The notes beneath the pieces were generated by a model. It ran no database searches and had not been told where the DNA came from. It saw nothing but the letters and a program-made list of their open reading frames with translations. The position numbers and the translations under genes are program-made. DNA of 64,000 nt from Dyadobacter fanqingshengii (GTDB lineage Bacteria > Bacteroidota > Bacteroidia > Cytophagales > Spirosomataceae): assembly GCF_023822005.2 (NCBI RefSeq), contig NZ_CP098806.1:5516501-5580500 (forward strand), read 5' to 3'. This document shows positions 16,044-25,618 of the stretch, piece by piece; position 1 is the first letter of the stretch, and every line of letters starts with the position of its first letter.

Positions 16044-17273
16044 ATGTCCAAAAAAACTTACTTCTTTCTCATCCTGATCCTGGGCAGTTTGACAGCGCTT
16101 GGGCCATTCTCAATCGATATGTATCTGCCCGGTTTTCCGGCCATTGCCAAAGACCTGCATACAACTGCTGCCAAAGTTTCACTCTCATTATCTGGTTTTT
16201 TTGTAGGGATTTCGCTGGGGCAGTTACTATATGGCCCGTTGCTTGACAGATTCGGGCGTAAAAAGCCGCTGTTCATTGGTCTGGTCGTTTACATTCTGGC
16301 CTCGGCGGGTTGCGCCATGGCGACCAGCATTAACGACCTGATTTTGCTTAGGGTTATCCAGGCAATCGGAAGCTGCGCGGCCACGGTTGCGTCTGTTGCC
16401 ATGGTCAGGGATCTTTTTCCGGTGAAGGATAATGCAAAGGTTTTTTCGCTGCTGTTATTAGTTGTGGGTGTTTCGCCTATGATCGCACCAACGGTCGGTG
16501 GATATGTTACGGATGCGTTCGGCTGGCATTCGGTGTTCTGGATACTGACCGGCATGGGCGTTGCTATTTTGCTGGCAACTGTGCTTTGGTTACCTGATAG
16601 TTATAAGCCGGATAAATCGCTTTCCCTGAAACCAAAGCCGATTTTGCTCAATTTCCTGCAAGTGATTCGTGAACCGCAGTTTTACACCTATGCATTAACA
16701 GGCGCTGTTGCATTTTCCGGATTGTTCGCTTATGTGGCGGGTTCGCCGCTCGTTTTTATGGAAGTTTTTCATACAGACGGTAAAGTTTACGGCTGGATAT
16801 TTGCTTTCCTTTCTATTGGATTTATCGGTTCAAGTCAGTTGAACACATTGTTTTTGAGGAAATTCACCAGTGAGCAAATCGTGAATACGGCACTCATTTG
16901 CCAGGTTGTTGTCAGCTTTGCGTTCCTTGCAGCCGCATTAACAGGCTTGTTAACGCTGCCAGTCGTGATCGTTTTTCTGTTCTTTTTCCTTTGCTGCATT
17001 GGTTATACTTATCCAAACGCCGCTGCGCTTTCGCTGGCGCCTTTTACCAGGAATGCAGGCAGTGCATCCGCATTAATGGGGGCTTTTCAGATGGGAGCAG
17101 GCACATTGATTTCCATTGTGATCAGTTTATTTGAAGAACCTTCTGTTGTACCAATGGTCGCAGCCATGGCCGGTTCTTCGCTTCTGGCGCTTTCTGTGCT
17201 GGTTTTCGGCAGGCGTTTTATTAAAGAAAAAGTGGAAGTGCAGCAGGGCGCAGACGCCGCGATCATGCACTAA
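16044..17273 (+). CDS. Bcr/CflA-family multidrug efflux MFS transporter
   Basis: This 409-residue protein has 12 hydrophobic segments. The N-terminal GPFSIDMYLPGFPAIAKDL signature belongs to the Bcr/CflA (TIGR00710) drug:H+ antiporters, and the MFS motif A GPLLDRFGRKKPL lies between TM2 and TM3. Family members export bicyclomycin, chloramphenicol, sulfonamides or cysteine across the inner membrane using the proton gradient. The substrate here is unknown. It is a single gene; the helicase gene follows after a short gap and may be co-transcribed. Confidence 0.9.
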   Translation: MSKKTYFFLILILGSLTALGPFSIDMYLPGFPAIAKDLHTTAAKVSLSLSGFFVGISLGQLLYGPLLDRFGRKKPLFIGLVVYILASAGCAMATSINDLILLRVIQAIGSCAATVASVAMVRDLFPVKDNAKVFSLLLLVVGVSPMIAPTVGGYVTDAFGWHSVFWILTGMGVAILLATVLWLPDSYKPDKSLSLKPKPILLNFLQVIREPQFYTYALTGAVAFSGLFAYVAGSPLVFMEVFHTDGKVYGWIFAFLSIGFIGSSQLNTLFLRKFTSEQIVNTALICQVVVSFAFLAAALTGLLTLPVVIVFLFFFLCCIGYTYPNAAALSLAPFTRNAGSASALMGAFQMGAGTLISIVISLFEEPSVVPMVAAMAGSSLLALSVLVFGRRFIKEKVEVQQGADAAIMH

Positions 17274-17300
17274 AACCGGTTTTCCTGACTTTATTTGTGC

Positions 17301-19214
17301 ATGAATTATTTCAAAAATCTCCTCGACTTACTCAAAACAGAAAGAGAAGAAGATAAGGCTTCTTACCAGCGACTGACTGAGCGATCGTCCGTTTCGGAGC
17401 GTCGCGCTGGTGGATTAAGCTGGTATCCGATTGCTATACGCGGCTCGGAAATGAGCCGTGGCGATTATCTCACGGTCGAGGTCGAGCGGACTACGCATCA
17501 GGATATTTCGCATCAGCTCCGGTTTGGCATGCCGGCAGTTTTGTTTTCCAATCATGAGCCAAAAAAGGACCGGTTGGAAGGCATTGTCACGCATCAAGGT
17601 GGTAACAGGCTGAAAATCACATTGCGGACGGACGAATTGCCGGAATGGTCGCGCGATGGAAAGCTAGGCATCGATCTGCTTTTTGACGACAATAGTTACG
17701 ACGAAATGCAAGGCGCCATTAAATCGGCAGCTGCGTTGCTTGAAAATGAGAAGGAAGGGCGCTTGGTGAAAATCCTTACCGGCGAAAAATCGCCGTCTTT
17801 CAACCAGGAACTTCCTGAAATATCAATCCCAAAACTAAACAGCTCACAAAATGAGGCTGTTAATAAAATTCTTGCCGCTTCGGACCTGGCCATTGTGCAC
17901 GGGCCTCCGGGAACGGGGAAAACCACCACATTGGTGCAAGCGATCAAGGCATTGCTCAAACAAGGTCGTCAGCAGATCCTGGTTGTTGCGCCTAGTAACA
18001 CGGCTGTGGACTTGCTCAGTGAGAAATTAACGGACGAAGGTTTGAATGTGCTGAGAGTCGGCAATCCTGTTCGCGTTTCGGAGCGGTTAATGTCGCTGAC
18101 GCTGGATAGCAAAATCGCTGCGCACACGCGTATGAAGGATATTAAGACATTGAAAAAACAGGCAAACGAATACAAAAACCTCGCGCACAAATACAAAAAG
18201 AACTTCGGAAAGGCTGAACGCGATCAGCGGAAAGCGCTTTTTGACGAGGCCCACAAAATCATGAAAGAAGTGGCAAGCGTAGAGCAGTATGCGATTGATG
18301 ATATTTTGAGCAAAGCGCAGGTGATCACGGCAACATTGGTTGGCGCTAACCATTACACAGTCAGGAATTTAAAATACAAAACAGTTGTGATCGATGAGGC
18401 CGGTCAAGCCTTGGAGCCGGCTTGCTGGATCCCGATTTTGAAAGCTGAAAAAGTAGTGCTGGCAGGAGATCATTTTCAATTGGCGCCGACGATTAAGTCG
18501 AGTGAAGCCGCGAAGAACGGCCTGAGCACAACATTACTGGAAAAATGTGTTTCGCTGCATCCCGAATCCGTGATTTTGCTGGAAGAGCAGTATCGGATGA
18601 ACGAGGCGATCATGGGATATTCTTCCCAAATATTTTACCAAAACAAACTCAAAGCCAACGTTTCTGTCGCCCGGCATTTGGTGTTTCCTAATGATGCGCC
18701 ATTAGCATTCATTGATACGGCAGGTTGCGGTTTTGATGAAAAACTGGAAGGAACAAGCTCCACGAATCCCGATGAGGCTGCGTTTCTATTCAAACATTTG
18801 ACCCAATATGTAACGGAACTGACGCAATCAAAGAGCTTTAAAGCAGAAGATTTCCCAAGCATTGCAGTGATTTCTCCATATAAAGAGCAAATAGGGTTAC
18901 TTAAAGAACAACTGGCTCATAATGCTCTCTTACAGTCCTTTACAGATAAAATTTCGGTTAATACAATTGATAGTTTCCAAGGGCAGGAGCGCGACATTGT
19001 TTACATCAGCATGACCCGAAGCAATCCCGAGGGCGAGATCGGTTTCCTTTCCGACATTCGCCGGATGAATGTGGCCATGACGCGTGCGCGGAAAAAACTG
19101 GTCGTGATCGGCGATAGCGCTACCCTTTCCAATCTGCCATTTTATTCTGATTTTATCTCCTATGCCGAGAGCTTGAATGCTTACCAGAGCGCGTGGGAAT
19201 TCGCGGATATCTGA
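17301..19214 (+). CDS. SF1B helicase, IGHMBP2/SMUBP-2-like
   Basis: From ATG 17301 (a TTG two codons earlier is also open) the protein has 637 residues. An N-terminal beta-barrel domain of about 150 residues precedes the helicase core. Motif I is HGPPGTGKTTTL (about residue 200), motif II VIDEAGQALEPA, motif III LAGDHFQLAPT, motif V NTIDSFQGQERDIV and motif VI MNVAMTRARKKLVVIGD. This matches the Upf1-like superfamily 1B, closest to IGHMBP2, which unwinds DNA or RNA 5' to 3'. Homologues are common but poorly studied in Bacteroidota. An insertion rich in Lys and Glu after motif Ia (about residues 275-330) is probably the stalk. Confidence 0.88.
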   Translation: MNYFKNLLDLLKTEREEDKASYQRLTERSSVSERRAGGLSWYPIAIRGSEMSRGDYLTVEVERTTHQDISHQLRFGMPAVLFSNHEPKKDRLEGIVTHQGGNRLKITLRTDELPEWSRDGKLGIDLLFDDNSYDEMQGAIKSAAALLENEKEGRLVKILTGEKSPSFNQELPEISIPKLNSSQNEAVNKILAASDLAIVHGPPGTGKTTTLVQAIKALLKQGRQQILVVAPSNTAVDLLSEKLTDEGLNVLRVGNPVRVSERLMSLTLDSKIAAHTRMKDIKTLKKQANEYKNLAHKYKKNFGKAERDQRKALFDEAHKIMKEVASVEQYAIDDILSKAQVITATLVGANHYTVRNLKYKTVVIDEAGQALEPACWIPILKAEKVVLAGDHFQLAPTIKSSEAAKNGLSTTLLEKCVSLHPESVILLEEQYRMNEAIMGYSSQIFYQNKLKANVSVARHLVFPNDAPLAFIDTAGCGFDEKLEGTSSTNPDEAAFLFKHLTQYVTELTQSKSFKAEDFPSIAVISPYKEQIGLLKEQLAHNALLQSFTDKISVNTIDSFQGQERDIVYISMTRSNPEGEIGFLSDIRRMNVAMTRARKKLVVIGDSATLSNLPFYSDFISYAESLNAYQSAWEFADI

Positions 19215-19317
19215 CCTTTCGAAAAATTGCTTTTGACATTTAGATGCAACCCATTTATATTTAAAAGCATCTTCACCGAAAGTTACAAGCGATCAACAAA
19301 AGCGTTCCTGCCATTTT

Positions 19318-22110
19318 ATGCTCAAGCCTTACGTTTCTGTCATTCTGCTCTCCATATTGGTTATCAGCCAAAGCGTCGCGCAAGGCACTCCGCCCGGCGG
19401 GATCAAGGGGATTATCAAAACTAAAAAAGGTGAACCGCTGCCTTTTGCGGCGATTGTTGTAAAAGGCACATCCATCAGCACGATTTCCAATGAAGAAGGC
19501 CGCTATCAGTTGGACTTGAAACCCGGCTATTATGAGGTCATTTTTCAGTATTTAGGTTTTAAAACGGGGCAAAAAGGGTTTACCGTTGAAAGCAAAATGG
19601 AAACCTTCGACCTGACTATGGAAGAACAGGCGCTCAATCTGGGCGAGGTCCGCATAGGAAGCCGTGACGAAGATCCTGCGTACACCATTATGCGTCGCGC
19701 CATTGCCAAAAGCCGCTATCATTTGCTTCAAGTGGATAGTTATGTGGCCAAAGCTTACTCCAAATCTTCAATTGTGATCACAGATCTTCCGTTGGAATTT
19801 TTGTATAAAAAAGAATTGAAGGAAATGGAGGGAGAAATGAACTTCAAAAAAGGCGTTCCTATGTTGAACGAAAGCGTTTCGGAAGTAACATTCAAGCAGC
19901 CAAACACTTATAAACAGAAAGTTATTGCCGCCAGGAACAGCCAGGACAAAGGTTTTGCCAGTCCTAATGCTTATTTACTGACCAGCTTTTACCAGCCGGA
20001 AGTCGTGAAAGCCGTTTCGCCATTGTCACCGCGTGCTTTTGCTTACTATAAGTTTGAATATCAGGGTGCTTTTCGTGAAAACGGCATTGAGGTAAACAAA
20101 ATAAAGGTTACCCCGCGCTCTTACGGCGAAGGCGTTTATAAAGGAACGATCCACATCATTGAAGACGAATGGAGCATTTACAGTCTCGATTTGACGACGG
20201 TTAACACTGGTTTTACGATTGACATTAAACAGGTTTACAGTCCGGTCCAAGGGGTCTGGATGCCTGTTAATCAGCAATTTCATGTTCAGGGTGGGATTTA
20301 TGGTTTAAGAGGAAAGGGCGATTTTGTGATTTCGCAATCGTTTTCAAATATTAAAATCAACCCGACATTCAAGCCGGACATTGTGGTTGTGGATGATAAA
20401 AAGCAAAAAGAGGAGGCGAAAAAAGTGAAGTTGACGAGCAGGGAAATCAAAACGCAGAAGCTGGAAGAGGTCGTTAGCAAGCAAAAGGAGTTTTCTGCAA
20501 AAAACCTGCGGAAAATGATGAAGGAATACGAAAAGCAGGACTTAAAGGCGAAGGAGGAAAAGGGAGAGGACATTGATCTCAACTTTACCAGAAATGATTC
20601 TACGGTCGTCGATTCGATGGCCAGCATGCGCAGCACGGCTTTCTGGGATTCCATTCGCACGGTTCCGCTGACGACTGCGGAAGTCAAAAGTTACACACGG
20701 CTGGACAGCATTGTGGTGATGAAACAAGGCACGGATGAGCAAAAAGACAGTTTGAAAGTGGCCAAATCGGACACGACTAAAAACAATAAAAAGGGTGGAG
20801 GACTAGGGTTTGTGGGCGATATTTTCACGGGTCATAGTTTTAGGTTGGGCAAGAAAAGTCCGTGGCGGCTGGACTATGTGACGCCGCTCCGGGGCGCTCA
20901 GGTCAACACCGTGGAAGGTTTGGTTTTGAATGGTGGCGGATTGAAACTGCGTTACAAAGGCAATGGGGCCAGGAAAACGCCCGACAGTTTGCAAATCGGG
21001 ACGAATGGTATACAACGGTTTTCTGCTCCGCGGGCGCAATCCGAACTGTCCTTCAATGCGTTAACCCGTTATTCTTTCGCCAGGCAAAAGCTCATGGCGA
21101 CGGGCGGGGTTGACTATGGCTGGAAACGGAATAAAATCAATGTCTCAGGCGGGCAAGCAATCTCGCAATTCAATAGTGAAAATCCCATGCTCCCATTGTT
21201 GAACTCAGTTACGACATTGTTCCTGGAGCAGAATTTTATCAAAATTTACGAAAAGAATTTCGTCCGGCTCGACTTCGCCACGGACCGTGAAAACGAACAT
21301 TTTGAGCTGAAAGCCAACATTGAATACGCGGATCGCAGCCCGCTTAGCAATCTAAGGAACACCAATTCCTATCGCTGGATCGACTGGAAACGCAGGGAAT
21401 TTACTTCAAACATTCCTTTTAATGCTGAGTTGACGGATGAGTCGGGCACCAAATCCGTCGAAATGAAAGAGCACCAGGCACTAACATTAGGGATCGCCGC
21501 ATCTTATAAACCCTGGCAGAAATACCGCACGAGAAGCGGGAAGACATCATATTATGACGATGATTCGCCGAAATTATCGCTCAATTACCGCAAAGGGATC
21601 AACAATGTATTTGGCAGCGATGTGAAATATAACTTTTTCCAAATCGGCATTCAGCATGGATTCGAAACGGGAGTCAGAAGCAAATTGAGCTATAAACTGG
21701 CCGCCGGTCAATTCGTGGGAGATAGCGTTGCTTTTCCCGATTATCAACATTTCGCAGGCAACCGCTTTTTCTTTCAGCTAGGTGATCCGGTCAGCACATT
21801 CCGAATGCTCGATTACTATCGTTACAGCACTGCCAAACATTTCTTTGAAGCCCACGTCCTGAGCGAATTCCGCAAATTCCTGTTGACGCAAATCACCTGG
21901 TTCCGTATCCTCGGCATCAAAGAAAACTTCATGCTGCATTACCTGGCCACCCCAACCTCCAACAATTATACTGAACTAGGCTACGGCCTGGACGTAGGCA
22001 TCCGCTTCCCATTCCGCGTGGAAGTTGTGAGTAATTTTGATGGGTTCAAGTATAAGACAACTGTGTTCAGGATCGGCACAACGATGAATTTTAATTTGGG
22101 ACGGAATTAA
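19318..22110 (+). CDS. DUF5686 outer-membrane protein with carboxypeptidase-like domain
   Basis: This 930-residue protein has a signal peptide (ending VISQSVAQ), a CarboxypepD_reg-like beta-sandwich (about residues 24-110: GIKGIIKTKKGEPLPFAAIV... to the end of the repeat) and a long DUF5686 region. The last half has alternating strands and ends in MNFNLGRN, consistent with an outer-membrane barrel. A lysine/glutamate-rich linker (about 360-430) lies between the domains. The family is restricted to Bacteroidota and its function is not settled; it is related in layout to TonB receptors but lacks a plug. It is monocistronic. Confidence 0.85.
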   Translation: MLKPYVSVILLSILVISQSVAQGTPPGGIKGIIKTKKGEPLPFAAIVVKGTSISTISNEEGRYQLDLKPGYYEVIFQYLGFKTGQKGFTVESKMETFDLTMEEQALNLGEVRIGSRDEDPAYTIMRRAIAKSRYHLLQVDSYVAKAYSKSSIVITDLPLEFLYKKELKEMEGEMNFKKGVPMLNESVSEVTFKQPNTYKQKVIAARNSQDKGFASPNAYLLTSFYQPEVVKAVSPLSPRAFAYYKFEYQGAFRENGIEVNKIKVTPRSYGEGVYKGTIHIIEDEWSIYSLDLTTVNTGFTIDIKQVYSPVQGVWMPVNQQFHVQGGIYGLRGKGDFVISQSFSNIKINPTFKPDIVVVDDKKQKEEAKKVKLTSREIKTQKLEEVVSKQKEFSAKNLRKMMKEYEKQDLKAKEEKGEDIDLNFTRNDSTVVDSMASMRSTAFWDSIRTVPLTTAEVKSYTRLDSIVVMKQGTDEQKDSLKVAKSDTTKNNKKGGGLGFVGDIFTGHSFRLGKKSPWRLDYVTPLRGAQVNTVEGLVLNGGGLKLRYKGNGARKTPDSLQIGTNGIQRFSAPRAQSELSFNALTRYSFARQKLMATGGVDYGWKRNKINVSGGQAISQFNSENPMLPLLNSVTTLFLEQNFIKIYEKNFVRLDFATDRENEHFELKANIEYADRSPLSNLRNTNSYRWIDWKRREFTSNIPFNAELTDESGTKSVEMKEHQALTLGIAASYKPWQKYRTRSGKTSYYDDDSPKLSLNYRKGINNVFGSDVKYNFFQIGIQHGFETGVRSKLSYKLAAGQFVGDSVAFPDYQHFAGNRFFFQLGDPVSTFRMLDYYRYSTAKHFFEAHVLSEFRKFLLTQITWFRILGIKENFMLHYLATPTSNNYTELGYGLDVGIRFPFRVEVVSNFDGFKYKTTVFRIGTTMNFNLGRN

Positions 22111-22164
22111 CTTCGCGGGCGTTTGTATCGACAGCGAATTGGAGTAGGCTTGTATCGATCAATT

Positions 22165-22185
22165 TCTCCAACCAATGGTTGGAGA
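22165..22185. terminator. Weak hairpin between convergent genes
   Basis: TCTCCAACC (22165-22173) pairs with GGTTGGAGA (22177-22185) around a 3-base loop in the 100-base gap between the DUF5686 gene and the FAD/Fe-S gene. It lacks a strong T-tract, so terminator activity is uncertain. Confidence 0.4.
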
Positions 22186-22210
22186 TTTATAGCACGCTAA
22201 TAATAAGGCT

Positions 22211-25192
22211 TTAAACCAACGCCTCCCACAAGATCTCCGCAGGATGCATGGCGTGCCTGCCAGTTCCGTCGTGGATCTGGTGGCGGCAGCTTGTTCCGGG
22301 CGCGGCGATAATTACTTCTTCCGGTTGCTGGCGGACGGCAGGGAAGAGGACGAGTTCGCCGATTTGCATGGAAATGTCATAGTGTTCCTTTTCGTAACCA
22401 AATGACCCCGCCATGCCACAGCAGCCCGAAGGAATTAGCTGCACCGTATAATTTTCCGGAAGAGAGAGCATTTTTTTCGTTGGTATTACGCTGGAAACCG
22501 CCTTCTGCTGACAATGTCCGTGCAATTTGATCAGTCGCTTTTCCTTCGTAAACTGATCTTTTGATATGTGTTTCAACTCAATTTCCCTTGCTATGAACTC
22601 GTCAAACTGTAAGGCGTTTTGCGCTAGTTTTTTGGCTTCTTCAACGAGTTCGTCACTAACCAGGTCCGGATATTCGTCGCGGAAAGTCAGGATTGCAGAT
22701 GGTTCGATGCCTACGAGCGGCGTATCGTAAGAAATCAGGTCTTTGAGCAGCTTAATGTTTTCCTCCGCAATCTTTTTGGCATCTTTTAATAAGCCTTTGG
22801 AAAGTTGTGGCCGGCCGGATGGGCCGTGTTTTGGAATAATTACCTCATAACCAAGCTTCTCCAATGCTAAAATGGACTTTTTCCCAATTTCAACATCATT
22901 ATAATTTGTAAACTCGTCGCAAAAAAGATACACCTTACGACCCGTCGATTTGGTTGTTTTGCGTTGTTCATACCACTTTTTCAGTGTCGTGCTATGCAAT
23001 AATGGCATTGTCCTTTCGGGATGGAAGCCTACAATTTGATTGGCGATTCTGCGCAGCGGCGCATTTTTGAAAACCAGGTTATAAGCCCAGGGAATGTAAC
23101 TTGCTATGCCGGTCATTTTTGAGAAATTCCCCACCAACCAGGAACGCAGCGGAATGCCGTTGGCGTCTTGATATTGCTGCAAAAACTCCATTTTCAACTT
23201 AGCGACATCCACGTTGGAGGGACATTCGCCTTTGCAGCCTTTGCATGCCAGACACAGGTCATAAACTTCCTTAATCTCCTTATTATCAAAGCGGTTCTCC
23301 TTTGGTGAACGCGTTAACATTTCCCTGAGAATGTTGGCGCGCGCGCGGGTTGTGTCCTTTTCGTTGCGGGTTGCCATGAAGCTCGGACACATGGTGCCAC
23401 CGCTCATTTGTGTTTTTCGGCAGTCGCCCGAACCGTTACATTGCTCGGCGTGCTGTAATATATCCTGGTCTTTAAAACGGAAGTAAGTTTTGAATTCAGG
23501 CGTCTGCTGATCCGCTTCGTAGCGTAAAAAAGTGTCCATAGGAGCCGTGTCCACAATTTTTCCGGGATTGAAAATATTGTTGGGGTCCCAAGCTCTTTTG
23601 ATATCCTTAAAAAGCTGGTAATTATGCTCGCCAACCATTTTCGGGATAAATTCTCCCCTTAACCGGCCGTCGCCATGTTCCCCGGACAGTGAACCATCAT
23701 ATTTTTTTACCAGATCAGCTATTTCCTCCGCAATCATTCTAAACTGCCTGTGGCCTTCACTGGTTTTAAGGTTAATGATGGGCCTGAGGTGAATTTCGCC
23801 TGTTCCTGCGTGCGCGTAATGCACGGCAGACATGCCATGTTTTTTTAATATTTCATTGAAATCACGGATGTAGTCGGGCTGGTCGTAAACATCCACCGCC
23901 GTGTCCTCGATCACCGCAACGGCTTTTTCATCACCCGGAATGTTTCCCAGCAAGCCCAATCCGGCCTTTCTTAATGTCCAGATTTTTTTCGTGTCATCAC
24001 CAAAGAGCAGTGGATAATGAAAACCAATCCCCGCTTCCTGTAATTCTCGGGTCATTTCGGCTGACAGCGCCTCGACTTCTTCTCTCGTTTCCCGTGAAAG
24101 ATCCACAACCAATATGGCCGGAAATTTTCCATCAGGTTTATTTTTTACAAAAAATGCGTTTTTCTTCTGTTCAACATTCGTAGCGGCACATTCCAGCACA
24201 TAATCGTCGATCAGCTCAACAGCATGTGGCTGATATTTTAAAGTCAGGATTGTAGCCCTTAATGCTTCATCAATGGTGTCGCAATGCACACAAACCAGTC
24301 CCTGCGTCTTTGGGGGCAACGGGACAAGGTTTAATTTTATTTCTGTCAAAAAACACAATGTTCCTTCTGATCCTGCGATCAGGCTGCACATATTAAATGG
24401 CTGTGCGGGTTCGTTCTGGCCTGTGTTGGGCGCATAAGGCTCGGTGTGGAGCAACATATCCAGCGCGTAACCGGTGTTCCTTCTGCCGATGCTCGGTTTC
24501 GGAAAATTTCTCCTTATCTCGGCCTGATTTTCAGCAGACTGCAGTATTTCGTTTGTTTTGAGATAGATCTTGTCCAGAAGCGTTGCACTTCCGTTCTTCT
24601 GCTGCGCATTGGACAGCAAAGTCTTGAAATCACTTCCCTTTATGTTTTTGAATTCAGCATCGGAGCCGTCTGCCAGAATTGCTTTCACCTCCATAGTATG
24701 CTCCCTGGCGCTGCCATACACAATGGAATTAGAGCCGCAGGAGTTATTTCCGACCATTCCACCAATCATCGCACGGTTAGCCGTTGACGTCTCCGGCCCG
24801 AAATAAAGTCCGAAAGGTTTCAAAGCCATATTAAGCTCATCGCGCACCACACCTGGCTGCACACGGACCCATTTTTCGGCCTGATTTATTTCCAGAATTT
24901 TAGTAAAATTCCGGGAAACGTCCACCACAATTCCGTTGCCCACAACCTGCCCCGCCAGCGATGTTCCAGCCGTTCTCGGGATAAGCGAAATGTGCTTTTC
25001 CGTGGCATATGCGATTAGTTTTTTGATGTCCGCTTCGGACTTGGGAATGGCGACCGCGAGTGGCATTTCCCGGTAAGCGGAAGCGTCAGTTGCATACAGG
25101 GTTCGCATCGTATTATCGAAATGCAGTTCCCCCTCGAGTTCTCTGGCAAGAAGACTTAAATCACTGTTAGTTACGGAAAGCGGCGCGGTCAT
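22211..25192 (-). CDS. FAD-linked dehydrogenase with C-terminal Fe-S/CCG domain (YdiJ-like)
   Basis: Start is taken at ATG 25192 (993 residues), because an exact -7 box lies just upstream and would fall inside a longer reading. It is a GlcD-GlpC type fusion. The PCMH FAD-binding domain has LIPRTAGTSLAGQVVGNG and GMVGNNSCGSNS (residues about 62-150); the FAD-oxidase C domain has HYAHAGTGEIHLRPI. Then come a ferredoxin-like segment with CLACKGCKGECP (about 645) and cysteine-rich CCG domains ending in SGCCGMAGSFG (about 924). Relatives oxidise D-2-hydroxy acids (D-lactate, D-2-hydroxyglutarate) and pass electrons to quinone at the inner membrane. The exact substrate is not clear. Confidence 0.9.
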   Translation of the reverse strand: MTAPLSVTNSDLSLLARELEGELHFDNTMRTLYATDASAYREMPLAVAIPKSEADIKKLIAYATEKHISLIPRTAGTSLAGQVVGNGIVVDVSRNFTKILEINQAEKWVRVQPGVVRDELNMALKPFGLYFGPETSTANRAMIGGMVGNNSCGSNSIVYGSAREHTMEVKAILADGSDAEFKNIKGSDFKTLLSNAQQKNGSATLLDKIYLKTNEILQSAENQAEIRRNFPKPSIGRRNTGYALDMLLHTEPYAPNTGQNEPAQPFNMCSLIAGSEGTLCFLTEIKLNLVPLPPKTQGLVCVHCDTIDEALRATILTLKYQPHAVELIDDYVLECAATNVEQKKNAFFVKNKPDGKFPAILVVDLSRETREEVEALSAEMTRELQEAGIGFHYPLLFGDDTKKIWTLRKAGLGLLGNIPGDEKAVAVIEDTAVDVYDQPDYIRDFNEILKKHGMSAVHYAHAGTGEIHLRPIINLKTSEGHRQFRMIAEEIADLVKKYDGSLSGEHGDGRLRGEFIPKMVGEHNYQLFKDIKRAWDPNNIFNPGKIVDTAPMDTFLRYEADQQTPEFKTYFRFKDQDILQHAEQCNGSGDCRKTQMSGGTMCPSFMATRNEKDTTRARANILREMLTRSPKENRFDNKEIKEVYDLCLACKGCKGECPSNVDVAKLKMEFLQQYQDANGIPLRSWLVGNFSKMTGIASYIPWAYNLVFKNAPLRRIANQIVGFHPERTMPLLHSTTLKKWYEQRKTTKSTGRKVYLFCDEFTNYNDVEIGKKSILALEKLGYEVIIPKHGPSGRPQLSKGLLKDAKKIAEENIKLLKDLISYDTPLVGIEPSAILTFRDEYPDLVSDELVEEAKKLAQNALQFDEFIAREIELKHISKDQFTKEKRLIKLHGHCQQKAVSSVIPTKKMLSLPENYTVQLIPSGCCGMAGSFGYEKEHYDISMQIGELVLFPAVRQQPEEVIIAAPGTSCRHQIHDGTGRHAMHPAEILWEALV

Positions 25193-25221
25193 GGTGTTGG
25201 ATAAGCGGAAAATATCAGCCT

Positions 25222-25229
25222 CAAAGTTA
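25222..25229 (-). promoter_or_regulatory. Putative -7 promoter box (TAACTTTG)
   Basis: On the minus strand TAACTTTG matches TAnnTTTG exactly, 29 bases before the ATG at 25192. It supports that start over the upstream in-frame codon at 25243. Confidence 0.4.
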
Positions 25230-25243
25230 CGAACAACGATCAA

Positions 25244-25618
25244 TGATTTCCAGCAAAATATTTTCAGATTCCTTTATAAGCGCGCTGCCGTAAAAATTAA
25301 ACTTGAATTAAAAATGTCACCGATTGTCGCTGCTTTTGTACTTCTCAAATATGGGGTTTGCACTATAAACGGATAATGTAACTTTCTTGCTTAAAAATTG
25401 ATTTTTTTAAGCAAATTTCAGAAAAACGATATTGTATTATCCGGCCTTTTTATATTATTTTGTATGACCGTCATTGAATAACTTTAACTTTTTCACAATA
25501 AAATTCAGAAAAAAGGCCAAAATAAGAGAGCTAGGCCAATTTTGAATCAAAATGTGCGGGAATGTTAAGATGATACACAAGGCGGTGACCAGATTTAACT
25601 TATTTACTTAACAGACCT
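25244..25618. other. Regulatory gap upstream of the SusC/SusD operon
   Basis: This 375-base AT-rich region separates divergent genes and holds no credible gene. The best plus-strand promoter candidate is TTG at 25432-25434 and TTATTTTG at 25455-25462 (one mismatch to TAnnTTTG) with a 20-base spacer. It would give a leader of about 150 bases before the SusC start. No sigma/anti-sigma or hybrid two-component gene lies beside it. Confidence 0.3.
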
